Counted from the stretch's first letter, positions 7,959-17,254 are shown. The stretch: 17,364 bases of DNA from CBDUQI01 sp965369325 (GCA_965369325.1 CBDUQI010000122.1:1-17364); one strand, 5' to 3'. Notes: generated by a model not told the origin, from the letters alone. Program-made: numbers and translations.

Positions 7959-9331
7959 CGATGGCGGTTCGCTGCATTACTGTGCGTGTTGTTTTGATCT
8001 TCGCGTTGCTGTTGACCGGCGCGACGCACGCCGCGGATATCGTCAATGCCGGTTTCGAGGACGGCTGGACCGGCTGGACCGACGGAGACCCCACCGGGTC
8101 GGCAACGGCGATTTCCGATGTCGCTCACAGCGGCGACAACTCGGTGAAGCTGATCGAAAACGGCGCGTATGTATCCCAGACCATTGCCGTGCAACCCAAC
8201 ACCACTTATCGCCTCAGTGCGTTCCTGCGTGGCCCTGGCAATGTCGGTGTCAAAGTTGGCACTGAGCTGTTTTTCGAGCAGCAGCCAAAGAAAGGCAAGA
8301 AGTGGCGAGAGCTGATGGTCACATTCGATTCCGGTGCGTCCGAGAGCGTTGATGTCTTCGGCAGCTGTGCCGGCATCGAGGTTCGCATCGACGACTTTCG
8401 CCTCGAGTCGCTGGACGCAGCGAAGGCTGAAACGAGTCCGCGGATCATCAGTTCGCGGGCCGGTGGCTACGGCCTCTCGCCGGACCTGCCGCCGGGCAGG
8501 AACTTCGACCTTCTTAGCTGGTACCTCAGCGTCCCGACAGATGTGAACCGCGACGGCAAATCGGACCAGATCTCCGAGGTCGAGTTGGCCAAGGGCGCCG
8601 TGGACGAGCGTTATTTCTACACGGCGGATGACGGCGGCATGGTATTCCGCGCGCCGGTGGACGGTGCCAGGACGTCCAAGAACACCCGTTTTACCCGCAC
8701 CGAGCTGCGTGAAATGCTGCGCCGGGGCAATAAAGCGATCAACACCAAGACGGATGACGGGCGCCCCAACAAGAACAACTGGGTATTGTCGAGCGCCCCT
8801 GTGCAAGCACTGAGGTCTGCCGGCGGCGTTGACGGCAAGATGCGGGCGACTTTGGCGGTAAACCACGTCACGACAACCGGTGAGCCCTCGCAGGTCGGCC
8901 GGGTCATCGTGGGCCAAATACACGCTAAGGATGATGAACCCATTCGCCTGTATTACCGCAAATTGCCTGGGAACACGCGTGGAGCGATTTATGCGGCGCA
9001 TGAGCCGATTGACCGTGACGACAACTATTTCGAACTGATTGGCGAGCGCCGCAATTCCGCCGCTGACCCGCAGGACGGCATCGCGCTTGACGAAAAATTC
9101 TCCTACGCGATCGAAACCAAAGGCAACCTGCTGCACGTGAGCATCAGCCAGGACGGCCAGTTGCGCGCCGAGCAGACCATCGACATGACGGACAGCGGTT
9201 ACGATGTCGCGAATGATTACATGTACTTCAAGGCCGGCGTCTACAACCAGAATAACAGCGGCGATCCGGACGACTACGTGCAGGCGACATTCTACGAACT
9301 GGACGCGAGTCACAATGAATACGAGCGTTAG
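7955..9331 (+). CDS. PL7-family alginate lyase with N-terminal carbohydrate-binding-like module
   Basis: This 458-residue secreted enzyme cleaves alginate by beta-elimination. A signal peptide ends near THA (residues 24-26). A beta-sandwich module (27-152) is similar to the C-terminal module of the nearby PL6 lipoprotein, sharing the PNT-YxLSAFxRGP signature; it may bind polysaccharide. The catalytic PL7 domain spans about 180-449. All three family signatures are present: RTELR (248-252), QIH (321-323) and YFKAGVYNQ (424-432). These supply the conserved Arg, Gln, His and Tyr. In the family, QIH rather than QVH tends to go with acceptance of guluronate-containing blocks; specificity is not proven here. 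ATG 7955 lies 4 nt after AAGGA. The in-frame ATG 7961, at 10 nt, is equally possible and gives the same mature protein. Confidence 0.95.
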   Translation: MTMAVRCITVRVVLIFALLLTGATHAADIVNAGFEDGWTGWTDGDPTGSATAISDVAHSGDNSVKLIENGAYVSQTIAVQPNTTYRLSAFLRGPGNVGVKVGTELFFEQQPKKGKKWRELMVTFDSGASESVDVFGSCAGIEVRIDDFRLESLDAAKAETSPRIISSRAGGYGLSPDLPPGRNFDLLSWYLSVPTDVNRDGKSDQISEVELAKGAVDERYFYTADDGGMVFRAPVDGARTSKNTRFTRTELREMLRRGNKAINTKTDDGRPNKNNWVLSSAPVQALRSAGGVDGKMRATLAVNHVTTTGEPSQVGRVIVGQIHAKDDEPIRLYYRKLPGNTRGAIYAAHEPIDRDDNYFELIGERRNSAADPQDGIALDEKFSYAIETKGNLLHVSISQDGQLRAEQTIDMTDSGYDVANDYMYFKAGVYNQNNSGDPDDYVQATFYELDASHNEYER

Positions 9332-9518
9332 GCTGACGGCGGTTGCCGCCTTGGCGGCGCTCGATGCCGGCACCTCCGGCGACGGTGCTCTAACGGTGCC
9401 AGTGCTCGTTACGCCATCACCGGTTTCGACACCGACGGACCAACTGCAATACAACGCTGCGCCTTACCGTTGCGCGCGTGATGAGAAAAACGACAGCCAC
9501 GATGTGCTGGCAGGCTGA
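9314..9518 (+). pseudogene. Possible truncated lipoprotein gene start
   Basis: An ATG at 9314 overlaps the last 18 bases of the PL7 gene. It opens a 67-codon frame beginning MNTSVRLTAVAALAALDAG, followed by a Gly/Ser and then Pro/Thr/Val-rich linker (TPSPVSTPTD). This is the architecture of a lipoprotein signal and linker, but the lipobox Cys is absent (LDAG instead of a form such as LAAC). The frame stops where a mature domain should begin. I read it as the stump of a downstream lipoprotein gene lost by deletion. It could also be a chance frame. Confidence 0.3.
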
Positions 9519-9554
9519 TATTAACAATACCGAATTTGATGGGAGTTTTGGCTG

Positions 9555-12500
9555 ATGTGGGAGTTCAGGGTAATGAATTATAAGATCTTATTATATGCCG
9601 CGCTATGTGCGACGCTGCTTGGCTGCGGCAGCGATAGAGATGCTACCCCTCTGGTGCAGAGCTCCAACGGGGCCGCGAGCCTGAGCGGTGACGCCGTTGT
9701 AGGCCAAACCCTGACGGCGTCGATATCGGACCCCGACGGCGTTCAGTCTGGCAGTGACACCTATCAGTGGGTCTCAGGTGATGATCTGATTCCAGGTGCG
9801 ACTTCCTCTTCCTACACGCTAAGCGCCGAAGAAGGGGGGCAATCGGTTACGGTTATTATTCGGTATACCGATGCTTCCGGACTTCGCGAGACGGTCGAAT
9901 CCGCACCTGTTGCTGTTCAAGCCGCCTTTAACCTTGGGGCGCTCTTTGTCCACGCGTTGGTAGACGGCGCCCTTTGCGAAATATCTTCTATCGATGCCGG
10001 CGGTATGGCCGCGAGCCCTGCATTGGGCTCGGGCACAACCAGCGGCGGTTTGGCGAGCTTCGATACGCTGATTCCCATTGATGGACCTGCGCTAATTTCC
10101 TGTAGTGGCGGCACCTATGTCGATGAGGCGACGGGTCTCGTACTTGATGCGCCTGCCACCCGAGCGGTCGTCACTGTTGCTGGTGAAGCTATCTTCATCG
10201 TCTCCCCATTGACGGAAATGGCCACCCAGCTTGCTGAGGCGGCGGGTGATTTGAACGCAGCCGTTTCTACTTTCAATTCCGCTGTTGCCGCAAACTTTGG
10301 CATTTCCGGTGATATCACCGAGCTGGAGCCAACCAATCTGGCGACGACAGTCGCCAGCAATGATGATGCCGGCAGATATGCGACAGCGCTGGCGATAATT
10401 TCTCAAGTGGACGCTAACGACGCTGACGCTTCGGCGGCCGAGGTAATCAGCAGTCTCAGCGCTGATTTGGTTGATGGCACATTGTCTCAGCCCTCGCTGG
10501 ATGCCCTCAACACGGCGGTCGTGGATTTGGCCGCTTCCGCGGTGGCTGACAACTTAGATGACACGGCTCTGCTCGTGGTGGAGAGTGCACTCAACAACGC
10601 GCCCGAACCCGCCGTTTTCGACGGCTTGAGCGCTACCATTCCCAACAACCAGGAAGAGGATCTTGTAGGTACCGTCACCGTGACGGATGTGAACTTCGGC
10701 GAGGACATGATCGTTGCGCAAACGGATGCCCCGACCACTTATGGGACATTCAGCATCGATCCGAACGGCGCCTGGATCTATACCCTGGACGCGGCTAATG
10801 AAACAGTAGCCGGCCTGGCAGTGGGGACATCTATCAACGACACCATCGTGCTTACCTCCATAGATGGCACCACGGCAAGTCTGGTCATCCGAATTACAGC
10901 GCTTACACAAGTCGTCGAAATTACCAACACCATCAACGGCGATACGGGTGAGTTACGACTCAACCTGGAGAATCATTTGCTGCAAGGCAAGCTTTCGTTT
11001 TCATTCCTGAAGACTGAGGCCCTTGCGGACGATGGCAATGAAAAAGACGCCTACATTACGCTGTATGGCTCTTCCGGCAGCGTTGCGGAATCACTGGTTG
11101 ATCTGCGCATACAAGGCGAAGCGATCGAAGATGATGGAAGCATCAGAGCGCCAAGATTCCTGGTCCGTAATACCGACAGCGATGCCTACCCTGGGGATAT
11201 CATCACAGCGCCCTTCACACCCAATGAATGGTACGACATCGACATCATGTGGGACATGTCGCAAGCCAATCAGATCACCATCCTCATTAACGGCGAAGTG
11301 TTAGGTGGAGGCGCGTTTTCAACCGCAGCGGTTGTAGACAGTGACTTCACTACGCTCGATGCGTGGTTCGATGAGGGCGTTGAACGTATTCAGTGGCGCT
11401 TTGGCGACAATGGGACAACCATTCCTTTCGGATCTTACTTTGTCGACAACGTTAGAATCTATTCCGACGCTGCTGGCACCACGCTGGAATTCGAGGACGA
11501 TTTCGAGGGCAACAGCGTTGGGGACTCGTTAGTTGGCTCAGCGACGTATCCCGATTCAGTCGACGCGGTAGTTGCAGTCTTTGACGCCGGCGCGCCTGCA
11601 GCGCCGGTACCGGCCGCGTTCTTCAATTTGGTGGGCGCCGTCGATAGCGATAGCACTGAGTTGTTAATGGGTGTGGTGACCATCATTGATCCCGATCCGG
11701 GTGAAGACATGCTCATTGAGCAATCGGCGAGCGCTACCGAGTACGGAACGTTCTCGATCCTGCCGTCCGGCGCGTGGGAATACGCGCTCGACACAACCAA
11801 CCCAACGATCGCCGCGATGATTCAGGGCGACCGACTCATGGAGATCATCCAGATTTCATCAGTTGACGGCACTGTGGCTGACCTGGTGATTACCATTAAT
11901 GGCGTCGGCGGCGCTCCCACTGCCGATAACAATGTCGCTGTCATTATCGATACTGATGCCGGTGATACAGGTGAGTTGAGATATGCGTTGGGCGACGATG
12001 GTCCGCTTGCGGCAGGGCGAGTGGAATTAAAAATCAAGCGATTGGACGATGAGCTTGGGGATGGCGATGCCTTCATTACCTTGTTCAACGAAAACACCAA
12101 TAACGACGGCGCAATTCTCGATTTCCGCATCCGGGATAGCAGCTTCGGTGTTAGAAGCCCAGACAATATCGATACTTCAGCGCTTCCGCATACGCTGGAT
12201 GCCTTTATGGATGTGGCTATTACCTGGGAATATCCGGGCGGATCCACATCGGTACTTCCAGAAGTGACGATCTCAGTGGATGGTGTCAGTCTTGCTCCAT
12301 ATACACCGACGAACGACGCATTTGGCGGTGTGACACACGTTGCCATCCGGTTCGGTGACAATAGTGGTGTGCGTGCAGACACCGGGAAAGTGAGTGTTGA
12401 TGACTTAGCGATTTACTCCGATACAGCCGGCATGACGGAAGTGTTCTCTGATGACTTCGAGTCTTATCTGGATGGCGATTCGCTTGACACGGACAACGGG

Positions 12501-13862
12501 GCTTCGCCTTATAACTCAAGTACCTCTGAAGCCACGGTGGAGACCCTTGCTGGTGCGAGCGGTCCGGGCACTCCTGGTAATCAACTTGCCGAAATCATTG
12601 ATACCGATCCCGGTGATACAGGTGAGTTGAGGTACGCGCTGGACGGCGATGGCCCGCTTGCAGCAGGTCGCCTGGAAGTGGCGGTGAAAAGACTGGACGA
12701 TGACCTTGGCGATGGCGATGCCTTCATCACTTTGTTCAACGAAAATACCAATAACGATGGCGCGCTTCTTGATTTGCGCATCCGGGATGACAGTTTTGGT
12801 GTGAGAAGCCCAGACAATGTCGATACTTCTACGCTCCCACATACGCTGGACGCCTTTATGAATGTCGTTGTTACCTGGGAGTACCCGGGTGGTGACACAG
12901 GGATGCTTCCGCAGGTCACGATTTCGGTGGATGGTGTCAGTCTTGCTCCATTTACACCGACGAACAACGCCATCGGTGGCTTGACCCATGTTGCCTTCCG
13001 GTTTGGTGACAATGGTGGCGTGCGTGAAGCGACGGGCATATTCAGTGTTGATGATCTGGCGATTTACTCCGATACAGCGGGCATGACTGAAGTGTTCTCT
13101 GATGACTTCGAGTCTTATCTGGACGGCGATTCGCTCGATACAGACAACGGTGCTTCGCCTTATCACTCAAATACATCTGAGGCGACAGTTGGCGTCGAGG
13201 AAGGTGGTGCTGCAAGCGGTCCAGGCACGCCTGGGAATCAACTTGCCGAAATCATTGATACAGATGCCGGTGATACGGGTGAGTTGAGATATGCGCTGGA
13301 CGGCGATGGCCCGCTTGCAGCGGGTCGTGTGGAAGTTGTGGTGAAAAGACTGGACGATGATCTTGGGGATGGCGATGCCTTCATCACCTTGTTCAACGAA
13401 AACACCAATAACGATGGCGCGCTTCTTGATTTGCGCATCCGGGATGACAGTTTTGGTGTGAGAAGTCCAGACAATATCGATACCTCTACGCTCCCACATG
13501 CACTGGATACCTTTATGAATGTGGTTGTTACCTGGGAGTACCCAGGTGGTGACACAGCGATGCTTCCAGAAGTCATAATTTCGGTGGATGGTGTCAGTCT
13601 TGCTCCGTATACACCGACAAATAGCGCGACCGGTGGTTTGACCCATGTTGCCTTCCGGTTTGGTGACAATGGCGGCGTGCGTGAGGCGACGGGCATATTC
13701 AGTGTTGATGATCTGGCGATTTACTCCGATACGGCGGGCGCTACAGAAGTATTCACTGATGACTTTGAGTCTTATCTGGATGGCGATTCGCTCGATACAG
13801 ACAACGGTGCTTCGCCATATCACTCAAATACATCTGAGGCAACGGTGGGAGTGGAGGAATAA
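9555..13862 (+). CDS. Large modular surface lipoprotein with VCBS-type repeats and tandem lectin-like repeats
   Basis: This 1435-residue protein probably binds polysaccharide at the outer membrane for the receptor encoded next. The lipobox is LLGC (Cys24). An Ig-like domain (about 38-122) resembles those in both PL6-type proteins. A Thr/Ala-rich region (123-365) has DEATG, PLTEMA and NFGISGDI motifs seen in Gammaproteobacterial surface proteins. VCBS-like repeats occur at about 369-452 and 692-788. One diverged lectin-like unit (453-675) and three close copies (793-1008, 1009-1227, 1228-1435) share GDTGELRYAL, GDAFITLFNENTNNDG, FGVRSPDN, FRFGDN, DDLAIYSD and DDFESYLDGDSL. The fold looks like a concanavalin-type jelly roll. 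No lyase motifs are seen. Two starts are possible, ATG 9555 and ATG 9573; the second gives a compact signal peptide. The stop lies one base before the receptor ATG. Confidence 0.88.
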   Translation: MWEFRVMNYKILLYAALCATLLGCGSDRDATPLVQSSNGAASLSGDAVVGQTLTASISDPDGVQSGSDTYQWVSGDDLIPGATSSSYTLSAEEGGQSVTVIIRYTDASGLRETVESAPVAVQAAFNLGALFVHALVDGALCEISSIDAGGMAASPALGSGTTSGGLASFDTLIPIDGPALISCSGGTYVDEATGLVLDAPATRAVVTVAGEAIFIVSPLTEMATQLAEAAGDLNAAVSTFNSAVAANFGISGDITELEPTNLATTVASNDDAGRYATALAIISQVDANDADASAAEVISSLSADLVDGTLSQPSLDALNTAVVDLAASAVADNLDDTALLVVESALNNAPEPAVFDGLSATIPNNQEEDLVGTVTVTDVNFGEDMIVAQTDAPTTYGTFSIDPNGAWIYTLDAANETVAGLAVGTSINDTIVLTSIDGTTASLVIRITALTQVVEITNTINGDTGELRLNLENHLLQGKLSFSFLKTEALADDGNEKDAYITLYGSSGSVAESLVDLRIQGEAIEDDGSIRAPRFLVRNTDSDAYPGDIITAPFTPNEWYDIDIMWDMSQANQITILINGEVLGGGAFSTAAVVDSDFTTLDAWFDEGVERIQWRFGDNGTTIPFGSYFVDNVRIYSDAAGTTLEFEDDFEGNSVGDSLVGSATYPDSVDAVVAVFDAGAPAAPVPAAFFNLVGAVDSDSTELLMGVVTIIDPDPGEDMLIEQSASATEYGTFSILPSGAWEYALDTTNPTIAAMIQGDRLMEIIQISSVDGTVADLVITINGVGGAPTADNNVAVIIDTDAGDTGELRYALGDDGPLAAGRVELKIKRLDDELGDGDAFITLFNENTNNDGAILDFRIRDSSFGVRSPDNIDTSALPHTLDAFMDVAITWEYPGGSTSVLPEVTISVDGVSLAPYTPTNDAFGGVTHVAIRFGDNSGVRADTGKVSVDDLAIYSDTAGMTEVFSDDFESYLDGDSLDTDNGASPYNSSTSEATVETLAGASGPGTPGNQLAEIIDTDPGDTGELRYALDGDGPLAAGRLEVAVKRLDDDLGDGDAFITLFNENTNNDGALLDLRIRDDSFGVRSPDNVDTSTLPHTLDAFMNVVVTWEYPGGDTGMLPQVTISVDGVSLAPFTPTNNAIGGLTHVAFRFGDNGGVREATGIFSVDDLAIYSDTAGMTEVFSDDFESYLDGDSLDTDNGASPYHSNTSEATVGVEEGGAASGPGTPGNQLAEIIDTDAGDTGELRYALDGDGPLAAGRVEVVVKRLDDDLGDGDAFITLFNENTNNDGALLDLRIRDDSFGVRSPDNIDTSTLPHALDTFMNVVVTWEYPGGDTAMLPEVIISVDGVSLAPYTPTNSATGGLTHVAFRFGDNGGVREATGIFSVDDLAIYSDTAGATEVFTDDFESYLDGDSLDTDNGASPYHSNTSEATVGVEE
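11931..13859 (+). repeat. Three in-frame tandem repeats of about 650 bp inside the lipoprotein gene
   Basis: Units begin at 11931, 12579 and 13236, giving periods of 648 and 657 nt (216 and 219 codons). The last unit ends at the gene's stop. By eye, units two and three agree at about nine bases in ten, including silent positions; unit one is somewhat more diverged. All unit differences keep the frame. This points to recent duplication. Recombination between copies could change the repeat number, and short-read assembly may miscount it. Confidence 0.9.
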
Positions 13863-13863
13863 G

Positions 13864-16800
13864 ATGCTGCTGCATAGAACACTTAGTGAATCCATTCGCA
13901 ATAGAACAAGTAATGTGAGATTAGATATGTTTGAACCAAAGCAGATCACACCCCCGGGTGCCTCGCCGAAATTTCACAAAGCGAGTGCAATACTGACCGC
14001 AAGCGTGGCGTTAATCGCAACCGCAGTAGTGTCGGCTCAGGAGACGGATCAGTCCGATGATTCAATCGATGGGATTGAGGAGGTCGTCGTTACCGGGACC
14101 CGAGCGACTGTGCAAAGTTCGATCGAGCTCAAGCGTAACTCCACACAAATAGTCGATGGATTGTCCGCCGCCGAAATCGGCGATATTCCAGCGCTGTCGA
14201 TAGGCGATGCCATCGAAACCATTACCGGCGCGACTTCGCACCGCGAAAATGGCGGCGCAACGGAAATCTCGGTCAGGGGGCTGGGGCCATTTTTGGGAAC
14301 CACTGTGGTGAACGGTCGCGAAGCCACCAATGGTGGTGGTAATCGCGCCGTGAACTTCAGTATTTTCCCATCCGAGATGTTCAACAAGGTGGCGATTCAC
14401 AAAACCCAATCAGCCGAGTACATCGAGGGCGCTGTCAGTGGTCAGATACACCTGGACACGAAAAAACCGTTGGACTATGGAAAGCGCCTAGCGCAGGCCA
14501 ATGTAAAGCTCGCGCATAACCCCGATGAGGCAGACATCAACGGTGGCCAGGAGTACGGATCACGCGCGACGGTTGCATACATCGATCAGTTTGATTTCGC
14601 TAATGGCGTCCGTCTGGGCGTCTCCCTTGGCGTACAACTTAGAGATGAAACCAACCCGGAGCAGGAATATCAAACCACATCGGGTGGCGGTCGTCTGGAA
14701 GCCTGTGAGTTGACCTCATTTGACTCCAACGCATTGCCAACTGACAGTGACCCGCGCTGTCATGATGCCGGTGCAGACGTCAGCAGTGACGAGATTCAAG
14801 AATTGATTGACACTACCGCAAGTTACAATTCTGTCGCCGACATTCCTTTTGCCTATATTCCGCGGGATCATCGTTATCGTCAGAACACGACGAATGATGA
14901 GCGTGAGGCAGTCTTTGGGAGCATTCAGTTTCAGCCGCATGATGCCGTAGATCTTACGATAGATTTCCAATACTCCGAACGTGATCAACGGGAGCTTCGC
15001 AAGGATCTGCAATTCGGAACCACGCAGGAAGATCTGTCCGCGCTAACCTCCGATCCGACGACTGGCGTCGTCTTTTCATCCATTTCTGAAACGCAGATTA
15101 ATTCGTTCACAACTGATTTTCAGCGACTTGAAGAATACGAGGGGTTCGGTTTCAATTTGGGGGTTGATCTGACTGATAACCTGAATTGGAGCTTTGATTA
15201 CGCCACCTCCGAGACGATTCGAACCGAGACCGATATCGAGCTTCGCCTGGCGGCCACTCACGATAATACTATGGGCAGCAATAGGAATGATTTCACCGTT
15301 CAACTGGATACGAACCAGGGCCCAGGTGCTGCAATTGCCACGATTCTTGACGATGGTGGTAACGGCTTCGAAGTGACTGACCCAAGCTTCTTCAATGCAA
15401 GGGACCGCGCCCGAATCCGGGCACGTCAGATTACTCGTGACAATACGCTCGATGCCTTTCGCTCGGATCTGGCCTGGAACCGCGATGCGGGCGCAATACA
15501 CACCGTGAAAGCGGGTGTGCGGTTCTCCAGCATGGAGTATTTCACACGGGGAGGGTTAAGAGACGAGGAGGGTGAAAGTCTGTTTGAGGACGAGGACCTG
15601 GTGATGGCCAATGGCGACGGAGACAACGAGTTGACGGATGCCGTACTCGCCAACGTGCTGGCCTGCGCGGATCGAAGCTTCCCGGAATCAGGTTTCCTGT
15701 CAAATGTCAGGGACGAGGAACTCATCACCAACGCCAGCAGCGGTACGGCGGTAAGCAGCTTTGCCACCTTTGACTTTGAGTGTGCTGCCAACGCCTGGTT
15801 AGTAAACTATGGTGGTTTGGCCGGAATACAGTTCCAAAATGGCATTACTGCCAGCACCAACGATGTAACGGAAGACACGCTGGCGTTGTATGTTCAGGCC
15901 GACTTTGAAACAGAATTCGGCGGCTATCCGGTAAGGGGTAACTTCGGCGTTCGGTTTGTGGACACCGACATCACCTCTGTCGGCTACCGAGGCCCCATCA
16001 CCGTTGAGGAAGTAGACGAAGGGTTTGTCGTGACAGAAGGGGCCACTGACGATGGTTTTGAAACCGACACACAAGAAAGCGGCTATCAAGAGGTTCTCCC
16101 GAGCTTAACGGTTATCGCAGATCTGAATGACGAGTTGGTCCTGCGAGGCGGAATCTTTAGAGGGATGTCTCGCCCGGATCCTAACGCCTATGGCAATGGC
16201 CGTACGATCCGGGACAGCGATGAGGACAGCCCGTTTTCTTCGCTGGCTGAAGCAGTCAATGGGATCGGTGCTACCGGCAACCCCTTCCTGAAACCAATTC
16301 TGTCGACCAATCTTGATCTGGGTTTGGAGTGGTATCCAAACAAAGACACCATTATTGCCGGTGCGATCTATTGGAAGGAATTCAACGGTGCATTCGAGAC
16401 CGTTGCCCAGCTCGAGACATTCAATCTTGATGGCAACGAGGTTCAGGGATTGGTTGAGAACACGCGAATAAGCGATGACGACAGTACGATCAAGGGCTTC
16501 GAACTCTCATTGACACACTCGTTTGATTATCTGCCCGGATTTTTGGGCGGGTTCGGCGGAACGTTTAGCTACAACTATGCTGATTCTGATTTTGAGTTTG
16601 AAGACCAGCATGGTGGTGATGGTGTGGGCCTGACGATCAATAGGGCTGGAGAGGTCACCGAGGAGGCGCTAATTGGGATTCTCCCACCCGCCAACCTGTT
16701 CGGTTTGTCCGAACACGTGAGTTCGACGCAACTGTACTGGGGTAACAGTAAATGGAACGTCCAGGCGATCTACAAAACGCGATCTAACTACTTTCAGCAG

Positions 16801-17019
16801 TTCACGCGCGACACCCAAGGCCGTATTCGATACACCGATGACAATGAAAGGCTGGATCTGAGAGTGCGTTACAAATTGTTCGATAACGTCGACTTGAATG
16901 TGGAGGCGAGGAACCTACTGGATGAACCACGTATCGACTTCCGTGGCGTTCAGGGCAATACGTTTCAAGCGCTCTCCTACGGGCCACGCTATTTCGTCGG
17001 TGTAAAGGCCAAGCTCTAG
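13864..17019 (+). CDS. TonB-dependent outer-membrane receptor, probably for alginate oligosaccharides
   Basis: This 1051-residue receptor should import a ligand across the outer membrane using TonB energy. The chosen ATG 13864 has GGAGG at 6-nt spacing, lying within the end of the lipoprotein gene, so translation is probably coupled. This start gives an unusually long leader (about 59 residues, ending VVSAQ). ATG 13927 would give a normal 38-residue signal but has almost no Shine-Dalgarno. A TonB-box-like EEVVVTGTR follows at 72-80. The plug domain (about 85-205) contains ISVRGLGPF and VVNGREA; the rest is a beta-barrel ending in the typical YGPRYFVGVKAKL. Cysteine pairs occur in loop-like stretches (EACEL, DPRCHD; LACADR, FECAAN). 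It resembles the Caulobacter/Alteromonas-type receptor group linked to glycan uptake. The substrate is inferred from the neighbouring lyases. Confidence 0.95.
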   Translation: MLLHRTLSESIRNRTSNVRLDMFEPKQITPPGASPKFHKASAILTASVALIATAVVSAQETDQSDDSIDGIEEVVVTGTRATVQSSIELKRNSTQIVDGLSAAEIGDIPALSIGDAIETITGATSHRENGGATEISVRGLGPFLGTTVVNGREATNGGGNRAVNFSIFPSEMFNKVAIHKTQSAEYIEGAVSGQIHLDTKKPLDYGKRLAQANVKLAHNPDEADINGGQEYGSRATVAYIDQFDFANGVRLGVSLGVQLRDETNPEQEYQTTSGGGRLEACELTSFDSNALPTDSDPRCHDAGADVSSDEIQELIDTTASYNSVADIPFAYIPRDHRYRQNTTNDEREAVFGSIQFQPHDAVDLTIDFQYSERDQRELRKDLQFGTTQEDLSALTSDPTTGVVFSSISETQINSFTTDFQRLEEYEGFGFNLGVDLTDNLNWSFDYATSETIRTETDIELRLAATHDNTMGSNRNDFTVQLDTNQGPGAAIATILDDGGNGFEVTDPSFFNARDRARIRARQITRDNTLDAFRSDLAWNRDAGAIHTVKAGVRFSSMEYFTRGGLRDEEGESLFEDEDLVMANGDGDNELTDAVLANVLACADRSFPESGFLSNVRDEELITNASSGTAVSSFATFDFECAANAWLVNYGGLAGIQFQNGITASTNDVTEDTLALYVQADFETEFGGYPVRGNFGVRFVDTDITSVGYRGPITVEEVDEGFVVTEGATDDGFETDTQESGYQEVLPSLTVIADLNDELVLRGGIFRGMSRPDPNAYGNGRTIRDSDEDSPFSSLAEAVNGIGATGNPFLKPILSTNLDLGLEWYPNKDTIIAGAIYWKEFNGAFETVAQLETFNLDGNEVQGLVENTRISDDDSTIKGFELSLTHSFDYLPGFLGGFGGTFSYNYADSDFEFEDQHGGDGVGLTINRAGEVTEEALIGILPPANLFGLSEHVSSTQLYWGNSKWNVQAIYKTRSNYFQQFTRDTQGRIRYTDDNERLDLRVRYKLFDNVDLNVEARNLLDEPRIDFRGVQGNTFQALSYGPRYFVGVKAKL

Positions 17020-17069
17020 GCAACGGCGTCTTATACGGTTAATCCGGAGCGGCGTAAGCTGCTCTGAGT

Positions 17070-17099
17070 GGATGGGTAAGGTGGCTGCCTTACCCATCC
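17070..17099 (+). terminator. Hairpin downstream of the TonB-dependent receptor, possible terminator
   Basis: A perfect 12-bp stem (17070-17081 with 17088-17099, ggatgggtaagg) has a 6-nt loop and lies 50 nt after the receptor stop. The downstream sequence, gcctatctaattag, is only modestly T-rich, so it may be a weak terminator or an mRNA 3'-end stabiliser. Confidence 0.5.
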
Positions 17100-17206
17100 G
17101 CCTATCTAATTAGGAAGGCCGGCGTTAGCACGGCGACCGCACGTCCCGGAGCGCAGTCGGCTATCTGATCCGCTCATCGCCCTGCTGAACGTGCCCCCAG
17201 GGTAAC

Positions 17207-17230
17207 GTAGGTGGTGCACGTGAAACCTAC
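17207..17230. promoter_or_regulatory. Short dyad upstream of the last lipoprotein gene
   Basis: GTAGGT (17207-17212) and ACCTAC (17225-17230) form an inverted repeat with a 12-nt centre that itself contains GTGCAC. It ends just before the ribosome-binding site of the next gene, so it could be an operator or leader hairpin. It is short and could be chance. Confidence 0.25.
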
Positions 17231-17254
17231 AAAAAACGCTAGAAGGCTATGACA

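Noticed and set aside
7838..9454. 538-codon open frame on the minus strand opposite the PL7 gene
   Set aside because: It lies entirely antisense to a protein with all PL7 signatures, shows no domain or signal peptide, and is the usual antisense shadow of GC-rich coding sequence.
12516..13823. Pair of ~217-codon minus-strand frames that are homologous to each other
   Set aside because: Their mutual similarity only mirrors the tandem repeats of the plus-strand lipoprotein gene; no independent coding evidence.
11931..13859. Tandem repeats considered as CRISPR or satellite DNA
   Set aside because: The units are ~650 bp, in frame and coding; there are no short repeats with unique spacers anywhere in the window.
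13645..13863. Upstream extension of the TonB receptor frame to ATG 13645
   Set aside because: The extension overlaps the lipoprotein gene in another frame, and a far better start with GGAGG exists at 13864.
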